64,000 bases of DNA from NCBI GenBank assembly GCA_035998495.1, contig DASYHP010000083.1:1-64000 (forward strand). The letters run 5' to 3'. Below the pieces are notes generated by a model. It had not been told where the DNA came from. It saw nothing but the letters and a program-made list of their open reading frames with translations, and searched no databases. This document shows, piece by piece, positions 31,172 through 40,962 of this stretch; position 1 is the stretch's first letter, and each line of letters opens with the position of its first letter. This DNA comes from Mesorhizobium_B sp035998495. Its GTDB lineage: Bacteria > Pseudomonadota > Alphaproteobacteria > Rhizobiales > Rhizobiaceae. The position numbers and the translations under genes are program-made.

Positions 31172-32593
31172 TTGCCGCTTCTGCCCACCCTGATGCGCAC
31201 GACGGCGGCGCGGCTGTCCGCGCTGTTCCTCCTGCTGTTCGCGATCTGCGCGGTGGTGCTGGTCTTGTATCTGACGTCGCTGTCGTCGCGGATGCTGACG
31301 ACGCAGACGCGCGAGACGATCATCGAGGAGGTGCAGAGCCTCGACCGCGCCTATCAGCGCGGGGGCTTGGCGCTTCTCGTTCGAACCATCGGCCTGCGCT
31401 CCCGCCAACCGGGCGCCAACCTCTATTTGATCGCCGACCCCGCCGGCCAGATCCTCGCCGGCAATGTGGAGAGCCTCGATCCCGCGATCCTCGGCGAGGA
31501 GGGTTGGACGGAACTGCCTTTCACCTATCAGCGCTACGGCGAGTTTCAGCAGCCCGACGCGGGCGAGCGGCCGGCCCCGCATTACGCCATCGCGCTGGTG
31601 ATGCGCCTGCCCAATGGCATGATCGCGCTGGTCGGCCGCGATCTGGGCGAGCCCGAACGCCAGCGCGACGTGGTACGGCAGGCCTTGATGCTGGCGATCG
31701 GCATGACCGCGCTGTCGGGGCTGGCCATCTGGTTCTTCGTGGGCCGGCGCGCGCTCAAGCGCATCGACGGCATGTCGGAAGCCAGCCGCCGCATCATGGA
31801 GGGCGATCTTTCCCAGCGCTTGCCCGTCTCGGGCAGCGGCGATGAATTCGACCGCCTGTCCGAGAACCTCAACGCCATGCTGGCCAAGATCGCCGCGCTC
31901 AACAAAGGCCTGAAGCAGGTTTCCGACAACATCGCCCACGACCTGAAGACGCCGCTCACCCGACTGCGCAACCGCGCCGAGGAGGCCATGGCGCGCAACG
32001 ACGCCGACGCCTATCGCGACGCGCTGGCCGCCACCATCCATAACTCCGACCAGTTGATCCGCACCTTCAACGCCATCCTGACCATCTCCCGGCTTGAAGC
32101 CGGCCGGACCTCGCCCGACATGCTCGCGCCCGTTTCCCTTGCCGAGACGGTGCGCGACGTGCTGGAGCTTTACGAGGCCTTGGCCGAAGAGAAGGGAGTG
32201 GCGCTGGTGGCGGACACGCCGACCGACGCGGTCGTGGAGGGCAGCCGCGAGCTGATCGCGCAGGCCCTATCGAACCTGGTGGACAACGCGATCAAGTATG
32301 CGCGCCGAGGCGATGGCGCCGCCAAAGTGGTCCTGCGGCTGGAGGCGGACGAGCGGGAAATCCGGCTGAGCGTGGCCGACAACGGTCCCGGCATCCCCGA
32401 GGCGATGGATCGCGAGCGCGCCACCGAGCGCTTCGTCCGGCTGGAGGCGAGCCGCACGGAGCCGGGCTCCGGCCTGGGGCTGTCGATCGCCAAAGCCGTG
32501 ATGACCTTCCAGAGGGGAGAGCTGCGCTTGGCTCCGGGCGACCCAGGGCTCATCGTCGTCATGGCCTTTCCCCGATCGAGGGAACGGCCATGA
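31172..32593 (+). CDS. Membrane sensor histidine kinase (473 aa)
   Basis: Two membrane helices (SALFLLLFAICAVVLVLYL; LMLAIGMTALSGLAIWFFVG) frame a periplasmic domain of about 130 residues, and a HAMP region follows. The H-box is NIAHDLKTPLTRLRNRAEE, the N-box NLVDNAIKYA, and the G-boxes are DNGPGIPEA and GSGLGLSIAK. TTG at 31172 is preceded by AAGG about ten bases before; an ATG at 31193 would cut seven residues. Cognate to the regulator before it. Overlaps glnE by four bases. Confidence 0.9.
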   Translation: MPLLPTLMRTTAARLSALFLLLFAICAVVLVLYLTSLSSRMLTTQTRETIIEEVQSLDRAYQRGGLALLVRTIGLRSRQPGANLYLIADPAGQILAGNVESLDPAILGEEGWTELPFTYQRYGEFQQPDAGERPAPHYAIALVMRLPNGMIALVGRDLGEPERQRDVVRQALMLAIGMTALSGLAIWFFVGRRALKRIDGMSEASRRIMEGDLSQRLPVSGSGDEFDRLSENLNAMLAKIAALNKGLKQVSDNIAHDLKTPLTRLRNRAEEAMARNDADAYRDALAATIHNSDQLIRTFNAILTISRLEAGRTSPDMLAPVSLAETVRDVLELYEALAEEKGVALVADTPTDAVVEGSRELIAQALSNLVDNAIKYARRGDGAAKVVLRLEADEREIRLSVADNGPGIPEAMDRERATERFVRLEASRTEPGSGLGLSIAKAVMTFQRGELRLAPGDPGLIVVMAFPRSRERP

Positions 32594-35535
32594 GCGTCCC
32601 AGCCGATCGACCCCTGCTGGCGCGCGCGCTCCCGGAGCTCCGCCCGCTCGATGCGTCGGCCGCGGGACGCGCGCTCGACGAGTTGCGGCTGGCGGCCGAC
32701 CGGGAGGGCGAAGAGGCGCTGGCGGAGGCCTTGGCGCGATCCTCGCCCGTTTCCGCTTTCCTGGCGGCCGCGCTCGACCTCTCGCCCTTCTTTCGCGACA
32801 CGCTGCGCAAGCGGCCCGCCATCGCCGGCCGGATGCTGGCGCAGGCGCCAGACGCGCGTCTGCGTGAGATCGAGGAGGCCGTCGCCGCCGCGGCCGCGGC
32901 GGCGGAGACCGTCGAGGCTTCGCTGATGCGCGAGCTGCGCCTGGCCAAGAACGAGGCGCAAATCTGGATCGCGCTGGCCGAGCTGGCGGGCGAAGCCGAC
33001 ACGGCCCAAACCGTTGAGCGGTTGAGCGCGCTCGCCGACGCCTGCGTGAGGGCGAGCGTGGGTTTCCTGCTGCGCGAAGCCTGTCGCGCGGGCAAGCTTT
33101 CGCTCCCCGACCCGTCTCAGCCCGGCCAAGGCTCGGGCTTCATCGTTCTCGGCATGGGCAAGCTCGGCGCGCGGGAGCTGAATTTCTCCAGCGACATCGA
33201 CCTGATCCTGTTCTTCGAGCCTCAGGCGGAGGCGCTGCGCGGGCTGGCGGACGCGGGCGATCTCTTCGTGAGGCTCGCGCGCAGGCTGGTGCGCATCCTG
33301 TCGGAGCGTACGGAGCACGGCTATGTCTTTCGCACCGACCTGCGGCTGAGGCCCGACCCCGGCTCCACCCCGCTCGCCATTCCCGTGGAGGCGGCGCTTC
33401 ACTATTACGAGGGGCGCGGCCAGAACTGGGAGCGCGCCGCGATGATCAAGGCGCGGGCGCTGGCCGGGGATCTGGACGCCGGCGAGCGCTTCCTGGCCGA
33501 ACTCCGCCCGTATGTCTGGCGCAAGCATCTGGACTACGCCGCGATCGCCGACATCCATTCCATCAAGCGCCAGGTCCATGCGCATCGCGGTCACGCGGCG
33601 GTCGCCGTGCGCGGGCACAATGTGAAGCTCGGACGCGGGGGCATCCGCGAGGTCGAGTTCTTCGTGCAGACGCAGCAACTGATTGCCGGCGGACGCTTCC
33701 CCGAGCTGCGCGGGCGGCAAACCGTCACAATGCTGGACGAGCTCGCGCGCCAGGGCTGGATCAGCGTCGATGTGAGGGACGCGCTGGCGCGCGACTACTG
33801 GTTCCTGCGGCGGGTGGAGCATGCGCTGCAGATGGCGCGGGACGAGCAGACACACACGCTTCCCGAGGACGGAGCCGAGCTCACACGCATCGCAAGGCTC
33901 CTGGGCTTCGCCGGCGAAGAGGATTTTTCCGAAGGGTTGCGCGCCACGCTTCGGGACGTGGAAACGCACTATGCCGCGCTGTTCGAGAAGGCGCCGGAGC
34001 TTTCGGCCGGGATCGGCAACCTCGTCTTCACCGGCGATGTGGACGACCCCGGCACGCTGCAAACCCTGAGAAGTCTGGGCTTCGAGCGGCCCAGCGACAT
34101 CAGCCGGGTGGTCCGCACCTGGCATTACGGCCGCTACCGCGCGACCCGCTCGGCGGAAGCGCGCGAGCGGCTGACCGAACTCACGCCCGCGCTTCTGGCC
34201 GCCTTCGCCCGCACCGGCCGCGCGGATGACACGGCGATTCGCTTCGACGCCTTTCTCGCCGGCCTGCCCGCCGGCATCCAGCTCTTCTCGCTCCTCCACT
34301 CCAACAGGCCGCTGCTCGAACTGCTCGTCACCGTCCTGGGCGCGGCGCCGCGGCTCGCCGCCATCATCACGCGGCGGCCGCATGTGTTCGACGGGCTGCT
34401 TGACCCCACTCTGATGAGCGAGTTGCCCGACCGCGCCCATCTGCATGGACGGCTTCAGGCCTTTCTCGCCGGCACGGGGCGCTACGAGGACGTGCTCGAC
34501 CGGCTGCGCATCTTCGCCGCCGAGCAGAAGTTCCTCGTCGGCGTGCGCTTGCTGACCGGCGTGACCGGACCCGCGCGCGCTGGCCGCGCCTTTTCGGACC
34601 TGGCCGATCTCACGCTGGCGGAAACCTTGAAGGCGGTGGAGGCCGAGTTCGCGGCCAAGCATGGGCGCGTGGCGAACGGCGCGGTGGCGCTCCTGGGCAT
34701 GGGCAAGCTCGGCAGCCGGGAGCTCACGGCGGGATCGGATGTGGACCTGATCCTGCTTTACGACCACGCGCCCGATGCCGCGGCGTCGGACGGGCCGAAG
34801 CCGCTCGCGCCGTCGCTCTACTACGCCCGGCTCACCCAGCGGCTGATCGCGGCCGTGTCGGCTCCCACCGCCGAGGGCGTGCTGTTCGAGCTGGACCTTC
34901 GGCTCAGGCCGTCCGGCAATATGGGGCCCGTGGCCGTGGCCGTCCAAACCTTCGGCCGCTACCAGCGCAGCGAGGCCTGGACCTGGGAGCACATGGCGCT
35001 CACCCGCGCGCGCTCGGTCGCCGGCGACCCGGAGCTTTGCGCCCGCGCGGAGGCGGAAGCAGCCGAGGTGATCGCCCTGCCGCGCGAGCGGGCCAAAGTG
35101 CTGGGCGACGCGCGGGAGATGCGCGCGCGCCTGTTGAAGGAGAAGCCACCGCGCGACCTGTGGGACCTGAAGCTCGTCCGCGGCGGCTTGATCGAGCTCG
35201 AATTCATCGCCCAGTGCGCCAACCTGTGCGGGGCCGTCGAGGGCAGCCCACGGCGCGAAACGGGCGAGGCGCTCGGAAGACTGGCGCCGGATTTCGCCAG
35301 CGCCGCCCAGCGGGACGCGCTCAAGGACGCCTTCCGCCTTTTCTCGGCCCTGACCCAGATCGTGCGGCTGTGCCTGACCGAGTCGCTCGACCCAAGCGCC
35401 GTCTCACCCGGGCTGACGGAGCTGATCCTGCGGGCCGTCGATCTGCCGGACTGGGCGGTGCTCGAAGCCCATCTCAAGGACGCGCAGCATCGGGTCGCGG
35501 CGATCTTCGACGAGATCGTCGGCTCTCCGGCCTGA
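32590..35535 (+). CDS. glnE: Glutamine synthetase adenylyltransferase/removase GlnE (981 aa)
   Basis: It adds and removes AMP on glutamine synthetase, linking nitrogen status to enzyme activity in the cytoplasm. Two nucleotidyltransferase sites are intact: GMGKLGARELNFSSDIDLIL at about residue 188 (removase half) and GMGKLGSRELTAGSDVDLIL at about residue 703 (transferase half). The linker and C-terminal helices end in AAIFDEIVGSPA. Length is normal. Start ATGA overlaps the kinase stop, an arrangement also found in related genomes. Confidence 0.95.
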   Translation: MSVPADRPLLARALPELRPLDASAAGRALDELRLAADREGEEALAEALARSSPVSAFLAAALDLSPFFRDTLRKRPAIAGRMLAQAPDARLREIEEAVAAAAAAAETVEASLMRELRLAKNEAQIWIALAELAGEADTAQTVERLSALADACVRASVGFLLREACRAGKLSLPDPSQPGQGSGFIVLGMGKLGARELNFSSDIDLILFFEPQAEALRGLADAGDLFVRLARRLVRILSERTEHGYVFRTDLRLRPDPGSTPLAIPVEAALHYYEGRGQNWERAAMIKARALAGDLDAGERFLAELRPYVWRKHLDYAAIADIHSIKRQVHAHRGHAAVAVRGHNVKLGRGGIREVEFFVQTQQLIAGGRFPELRGRQTVTMLDELARQGWISVDVRDALARDYWFLRRVEHALQMARDEQTHTLPEDGAELTRIARLLGFAGEEDFSEGLRATLRDVETHYAALFEKAPELSAGIGNLVFTGDVDDPGTLQTLRSLGFERPSDISRVVRTWHYGRYRATRSAEARERLTELTPALLAAFARTGRADDTAIRFDAFLAGLPAGIQLFSLLHSNRPLLELLVTVLGAAPRLAAIITRRPHVFDGLLDPTLMSELPDRAHLHGRLQAFLAGTGRYEDVLDRLRIFAAEQKFLVGVRLLTGVTGPARAGRAFSDLADLTLAETLKAVEAEFAAKHGRVANGAVALLGMGKLGSRELTAGSDVDLILLYDHAPDAAASDGPKPLAPSLYYARLTQRLIAAVSAPTAEGVLFELDLRLRPSGNMGPVAVAVQTFGRYQRSEAWTWEHMALTRARSVAGDPELCARAEAEAAEVIALPRERAKVLGDAREMRARLLKEKPPRDLWDLKLVRGGLIELEFIAQCANLCGAVEGSPRRETGEALGRLAPDFASAAQRDALKDAFRLFSALTQIVRLCLTESLDPSAVSPGLTELILRAVDLPDWAVLEAHLKDAQHRVAAIFDEIVGSPA

Positions 35536-35552
35536 GGCCTGCCGCGACCCCG

Positions 35553-37880
35553 TCAGGCGGCTTTGGCGAGCTGTGCCTGGGGCCGGACGGGCAGCCGCAC
35601 GGACACGATGGTGCCCAGGCCTTCCGCGGAGCGGATCTTGAGGGCGCCGCCATGCAGTTCGGCGAGGCTGCGCGAAATCGCCAGCCCGAGCCCGGAGCCG
35701 GTATGGCTCTTGGTGAACTGGTTCTGCACCTGCTCGAAAGGCCGGCCGAGCTTGGAGAGCGCGTCCCTGGGGATGCCGCAGCCATTGTCCTCGATGGAAA
35801 GCATCACCGCGCCTGCCACGCGGCGCGCGCGCACCTGGATGTGCCCGCCTTCGCCCGTGAACTTCACCGCGTTGGACAGGAGGTTGATGACGATCTGCTT
35901 GATCGCGCGGCGGTCGCCGAAAAGCTGCATGGAGGTGGCGATCTTGGTCTCCACCGCGATCTTCTTGCCGGCCGCCTGCAACGCGATCACGCGGACGGTT
36001 TCGTTGATGAGTGGGCAGAGGTCGATCTCTTCGCGCTCCATGGCGAACTGGCCGGCCTCGATCTTCGACATGTCCAGAATGTCATTGATGACGCCCAGGA
36101 GATATTCGCCGCTCGACTGGATGTCGCGCACATATTCCTCGTAGCGGGAGCTGCCGACAGGACCGAACAGTTGCGAGCCCATCACCTGGCTGAAGCCGAT
36201 GATGGCGTTGAGGGGCGTCCTGAGCTCATGGCTCATATTGGCCAGGAACTCGGATTTGGCGCGGTTCGCGGCTTCCGCCCGTTCTGTCTCCTTGGCCATC
36301 TTCTTGTTGAGCTCGGCCAACTCCCGCGCGCGCTCTTCTTCCGCGCGGCGCGCCAGGCTCAAGTCATGGATGGTGGCCATCAGCCGCCGCTCGCTGTCCA
36401 CCAGCTTTTCCTGGTGCTGCTTGATCTGGGTGATGTCGGTGCCCACCGACACCATGCCGCCGTCGCGCGTCCGAAGCTCGTTGACCTGCAGCCAACGGCC
36501 GTCCGCCAATTGGCGTTCGAAGGTGGCGCCGCCCTTCGGCCCGTGGGCGTTGGCGAGCCGGCGCTCGGACACGAAGGCGCGCATCCGCTCCTCCAGCGCC
36601 TCGCGCGACGCGCCCGGCACAACGTCGCGATCCGACAGGCCGGTGTCCTGCTGGAACTTCGTGTTGCACATCACGAGCCGCTCGTTCGCATCCCAAAGGA
36701 CGAAGGATTCCGAGATGTTCTCGATGGCGGTCCTGAGCCGCATGTCGGCCGCTTCCGAGCGCAGCGCGAGGTTCTGCTGTTCGGTCACGTCCACGGCGAT
36801 GCCGATCAGGCGCAGTTCCGGCGCGTGCGGATCGACGATCTGGGCGCGGGCGCGCAGCCAGATCCAGTGCCCGTCGGCGTGCCGCATGCGGAAGATCTGA
36901 TCGATGTGGTCGGCTTCGCCCGCGACGATCTTGTTGGCGAGCGCGAACAGGTCGCCATCCTCGGGGTGGATGATCTCGGCCACCTTGCCGAAGGGTAGCA
37001 TGGACGCGCAGGGCTCGTAGCCCAGCATCCCATACATGGAGGGCGACCAGTACATCTTGCCGCGCGCCATGTCCCAGTCCCACAGCCCGCAGCGGCCGCG
37101 GACAAGCGCCTGGTCCATGCCCTGATGGGCCTCGGAATAGATGCGGTCGGCGGCCTGGGCGCGGGCGGCCTGGCAGAAATAGGCGTAGAGAATGATCATC
37201 AGGACGCCGGCCGTGAGCACGAACAGCGTCACGTTGAGCGACGCGGTGCGGCGCCAGTCGGCGAACAGCGCCTCGTCGGGCACCAGCGCGGCGGCCGCAT
37301 AGCTCCGCTCGGGACCGAGATGGAGTGCCGCGAGCCAGGGCTCGCCGTTGATCTCGACCTCCATGACGCCGGCCCGCTCGCCGAACAGGAACAGCGGCTG
37401 GCCGCCGTCGAAGATCGCGTCCAGCGCCTTGCCTTTCCAACCCGGCGCGTCCGAGGACAGGGCCGTGATGCGCAGCGCCTCGTCGGTCATCACGAGCACA
37501 TGCTGGTCTCCCAGCATGCCGAGCGCGTCGGTGGCGTCGATGAGGGTCTGCGCCGCCTCGGGCGTGGTCGCCGTGTCGCCCGCGTTTTCCGCATCCTGAC
37601 CCAGATTGCCTGCGGCCAGCGCCAGAACCGTCCTGCCGCTCCGCTCGACCTCCTCATAGGCGGCCATGAGCCACAAGACGCGCGTTCCCGCCACCATGAC
37701 GAGGAAGAACACGATCAGCGCCGGGATGGAACGCCTCAGCCAGGGTTCGGCCGCGAGCAGGCGACGATAGGTCGGCTCCGCGAGGATGCGAACATTGCTC
37801 GCAAGCGCCCTGTTCGGCTCCGCCTGCGGTTCCGCAAACGCCGCACCCTCGGCCGCGCCCCACGCGTCCGCATTGGCCAT
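35553..37880 (-). CDS. pleC: PleC-like PAS histidine kinase (775 aa)
   Basis: The N-terminus holds a membrane helix (SIPALIVFFLVMVAGTRVLWL), a periplasmic sensor part of about 170 residues and a second helix (VTLFVLTAGVLMIILYAYF). Two PAS domains follow (WDWDMARGKMYWSPSMYGML; ENISESFVLWDANERLVMCN). The H-box MSHELRTPLNAIIGFSQVMG with FGPVG and SSGEYLLGVINDILDMSKIE is the PleC/DivJ/PdhS type that controls DivK and the CtrA cell-cycle pathway. N-box NLLSNAVKF and DNGCGIP are present. Neighbourhood with glnE matches rhizobial pleC. ATG 37880 chosen as the first in conserved context. Confidence 0.8.
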   Translation of the reverse strand: MANADAWGAAEGAAFAEPQAEPNRALASNVRILAEPTYRRLLAAEPWLRRSIPALIVFFLVMVAGTRVLWLMAAYEEVERSGRTVLALAAGNLGQDAENAGDTATTPEAAQTLIDATDALGMLGDQHVLVMTDEALRITALSSDAPGWKGKALDAIFDGGQPLFLFGERAGVMEVEINGEPWLAALHLGPERSYAAAALVPDEALFADWRRTASLNVTLFVLTAGVLMIILYAYFCQAARAQAADRIYSEAHQGMDQALVRGRCGLWDWDMARGKMYWSPSMYGMLGYEPCASMLPFGKVAEIIHPEDGDLFALANKIVAGEADHIDQIFRMRHADGHWIWLRARAQIVDPHAPELRLIGIAVDVTEQQNLALRSEAADMRLRTAIENISESFVLWDANERLVMCNTKFQQDTGLSDRDVVPGASREALEERMRAFVSERRLANAHGPKGGATFERQLADGRWLQVNELRTRDGGMVSVGTDITQIKQHQEKLVDSERRLMATIHDLSLARRAEEERARELAELNKKMAKETERAEAANRAKSEFLANMSHELRTPLNAIIGFSQVMGSQLFGPVGSSRYEEYVRDIQSSGEYLLGVINDILDMSKIEAGQFAMEREEIDLCPLINETVRVIALQAAGKKIAVETKIATSMQLFGDRRAIKQIVINLLSNAVKFTGEGGHIQVRARRVAGAVMLSIEDNGCGIPRDALSKLGRPFEQVQNQFTKSHTGSGLGLAISRSLAELHGGALKIRSAEGLGTIVSVRLPVRPQAQLAKAA

Positions 37881-38046
37881 GCCCGGCCCCCCGAAGCTGT
37901 CTCGTTGAAGCGATCCGGACACGCCGCACAGCCGAATCAGCCCCACAAAAGCAGAGCCGAATCCGGTTGTCCACAGAACTTTAAAATTTGTCGAAAACTG
38001 GAGCCATATGTCGATCGAAGAAGCCGAAGCACTGCCCGCTCGGCCG

Positions 38047-40692
38047 TCAAGCCAGCGTACGCTCAACGATGTCGCGCACGTCAGTGGACAGGTTCTCGCC
38101 GCCCGCGATCTTCAGCAAGGCCTCGCGGGCCTTCTCCTGCCGCTTCGGCTCGAGCGAGCGCCAGGAGCGCATGGCGGTGGCCAGACGCGCGGCGAGCTGC
38201 GGATTGCGCGCGCCCACGTCGAGCACCACATCGGCGAGCAGGCGGTAGCCCGCGCCGTCCGCCCGGTGGAAGCCGGTCTGATTGGCGCTGGCGAAGGCGC
38301 CGACCAGCGAGCGGACGCGGTTCGGGTTGGCACGGGCGTAAGCGGGGTGGCCCATCAGGGCGCCGACCCGATCCGCCGTGTCCGCGCCCGGCGTGGTGGC
38401 CTGGATCGCGAACCACTTGTCCATGACCAGCGGATCGCCGGCGAATCGCTCCTCGAACCTCTGCAGCGCGTCGGCGGCCAGCGCCGAGCCGCCGAAGCGA
38501 TGCGCGAGCACGGTCAGGCCCGCCGCGCGATCGGTCATGTTGCCGGCGCGAGAAAAGTGTTCGAACGCGAGATCTGGGCCGGCCGCGCCGGCGGAGAGGT
38601 AGTCGAGAAGCACGTTTCTGAGCGCGCGCCGCCCGGCGCTCCTTGCGTCCGGGCTGAAGGACCCGTCGCCGCCCAGCCTCGCGTGGAGCTTGAGGAAGGT
38701 GGCGCGATGCGCCTCGGCGATCTCGGCGATCAGCGCCTCGCGCGCGGCATGAACGGCATCGGGGTCGATGTCCGAGCCGATCTCGCGCGCGATGTCGGCT
38801 TCGGCGGGCAGCGAGAGCGAAAGCGCGCGGAAGGCGTGCTCCAGCGTCTCGTCGGTGGCGATCGCGCCGGCAAGCTCGACGACCTCGGTGGGGAAGTTCT
38901 GCGCCTTGCCCCCGCGGTGCCGGCGGAAGGCACCAATCAGGCTTTCCGTCACCAGCGTCGTGAAGCTCTGCCAGCGCGAGAACAGGTCGCGGTCGTGGCG
39001 GGCCAGGAAGACCGCGTCCTCGCGCTTCTGCTCGACCGACAGGGTTACAGGCGCCGAGAACTCGCGATTGAGCGAGAGCACGGGCCGCTCGGGCAGGCCC
39101 GAGAAGCGCACGACGTGGCGGCGCTTGCGCAGGTGGATCACGCCGTTCTCGACCGCCGCGCCCTCGACCGAGCCGAATTCCATGTCGCCGCCGTCGGGGC
39201 CGACAAGGCCGAAGGCAAGGGGAAGGTGCATGAGCCGCTTGCGGCTTTCGCTTGGGGTGGGCGGCACCGACTGCTCGATCTCCACCACCAGCTCCGCCCG
39301 GGCCGCGTCGAAACGCGAGTTGACCGACAGGTTGGGCGTGCCCGCCTGATGGTACCAGAGCGCGAACTGGCCGAGGTCGCGCCCCGACACCTCCTCGAAG
39401 CAGCGCAGGAAGTCCTCGATCGTGGCGGCGTCGCCGTCATGCCGCTCGAAGTAGAGGTCCATGCCGCGGCGGAACTGCTCGGGACCCAGGATGGTGCGGA
39501 TCATCCGCACCACCTCCGATCCCTTCTCGTAAACGGTCGCCGTGTAGAAGTTGTTGATCTCCTTGTAGCGCCGCGGCCGCACGGGGTGGGCGAGCGGCCC
39601 CTGGTCCTCCGGGAACTGGTGCGCGCGCAGGGTCCGCACGTCACTGATGCGCTCCACCGCGCGAGAGCGCTGGTCGGCCGAGAATTCGTGGTCGCGAAAA
39701 ACGGTCAGCCCTTCCTTGAGGCAGAGCTGGAACCAGTTGCGGCAGGTGATGCGGTTGCCCGTCCAGTTGTGGAAATATTCATGCGCGATGATCGCCTCGA
39801 TATTGGCGAAGTCGGCATCGGTGGCGGTCTCCTCGTCCGCCAGCACGTATTTGTCGTTGAAGATGTTGAGGCCCTTGTTCTCCATCGCCCCCATGTTGAA
39901 ATCCGACACAGCCACGATGTTGAACACGTCGAGGTCGTATTCGCGCCCAAAGATCTCCTCGTCCCACTTCATGGAGCGGATCAGCGCGTCCATGGCGTAG
40001 CCCGCCTGGTTCTCCTTGCCGTGCTCGACATAGATGCCGAGCTCCACCTCGCGGCCCGACATCGTGGTGAAGCGGGATTTCACATGGCCGAGGTCGCCCG
40101 CCACGAGCGCGAACAGGTAGGAGGGCTTTGGCCAGGGGTCGTGCCACACGGCATAGTGCCGCCCACCGTCGAGTTCGCCGCGCTCCGAGAAATTGCCGTT
40201 GGAGAGCAGCAGGGGCGCTTCGGCTTTGTCCGCCTCGATCCGCACCGTATAGACCGACAGCACGTCGGGGCGGTCCAGGAAATAGGTGATGCGCCGAAAG
40301 CCCTCGGCTTCGCATTGCGTGCAGTAGTTGCCGTTCGATCGGTAGAGGCCCATCAGCGCCGTGTTCCTGGCGGGCGCGATCTCCGTCTCGATCGTCAGCG
40401 CGAACGGGCCATGAGGTGGCGACGCAAGCGTGAAGCGGTCGGGCGTGGCCTCGAATTCGTCAGGCGCGAGCGGCCGGCCGTCGAGGATTGCGCTTTTCAG
40501 GGTGAGCCTGTCGCCGTCCAGGGTCAGCGGCGTCCCCGGCTCCGTCCCTGCGCGCCGTTCGATCGCGAGCTCGCTGCGCACGAGCGTGGCTTCGGGCGAA
40601 AGCCGGAACAGAAGCGCCGTGCGGGGGATCGCATAGGCGCTGGGACGGTAATCCTCCAGGCGGAAAACAGGGGTGTCGTCCTTTCGCGCCAT
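38047..40692 (-). CDS. pepN: Aminopeptidase N (PepN), 881 aa
   Basis: An M1 zinc metallopeptidase that removes N-terminal residues from peptides. GAMENKGLNIFNDKYVL is the substrate-binding motif. The zinc site HEYFHNWTGN is at about residue 304, with LKEGLTVFRDHEF supplying the third ligand. Length matches E. coli-type PepN. The start ATG at 40692 (MARKDDTPVFRLEDY) is clear; the frame stays open upstream opposite the DMT gene, but that part is antisense. Confidence 0.93.
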   Translation of the reverse strand: MARKDDTPVFRLEDYRPSAYAIPRTALLFRLSPEATLVRSELAIERRAGTEPGTPLTLDGDRLTLKSAILDGRPLAPDEFEATPDRFTLASPPHGPFALTIETEIAPARNTALMGLYRSNGNYCTQCEAEGFRRITYFLDRPDVLSVYTVRIEADKAEAPLLLSNGNFSERGELDGGRHYAVWHDPWPKPSYLFALVAGDLGHVKSRFTTMSGREVELGIYVEHGKENQAGYAMDALIRSMKWDEEIFGREYDLDVFNIVAVSDFNMGAMENKGLNIFNDKYVLADEETATDADFANIEAIIAHEYFHNWTGNRITCRNWFQLCLKEGLTVFRDHEFSADQRSRAVERISDVRTLRAHQFPEDQGPLAHPVRPRRYKEINNFYTATVYEKGSEVVRMIRTILGPEQFRRGMDLYFERHDGDAATIEDFLRCFEEVSGRDLGQFALWYHQAGTPNLSVNSRFDAARAELVVEIEQSVPPTPSESRKRLMHLPLAFGLVGPDGGDMEFGSVEGAAVENGVIHLRKRRHVVRFSGLPERPVLSLNREFSAPVTLSVEQKREDAVFLARHDRDLFSRWQSFTTLVTESLIGAFRRHRGGKAQNFPTEVVELAGAIATDETLEHAFRALSLSLPAEADIAREIGSDIDPDAVHAAREALIAEIAEAHRATFLKLHARLGGDGSFSPDARSAGRRALRNVLLDYLSAGAAGPDLAFEHFSRAGNMTDRAAGLTVLAHRFGGSALAADALQRFEERFAGDPLVMDKWFAIQATTPGADTADRVGALMGHPAYARANPNRVRSLVGAFASANQTGFHRADGAGYRLLADVVLDVGARNPQLAARLATAMRSWRSLEPKRQEKAREALLKIAGGENLSTDVRDIVERTLA

Positions 40693-40962
40693 GCTCCGCG
40701 CAGTCCTCATCTGTTGGGCCAGAAAGCCGGGCGAGCCGCTCCGCCAGCGCGGGCAATGGCTCGGGGTGGCGCTGTTTACACGTTTCCACCTCTCGACAAA
40801 ATGGCGGCGTTCCGTATTTGAGGGGCGGCCCCGCTCGTTCCTGCCGGACTCTCCCATGATCCTTGCCATACCCGGATGCGGGTTCGCCTCGCGCGTCGAG
40901 CCGCCGGCCAAGCCGCTAACGGCGTGGGGGGTGACCCAGGCGGCCATGCGGGGCGCGGAACG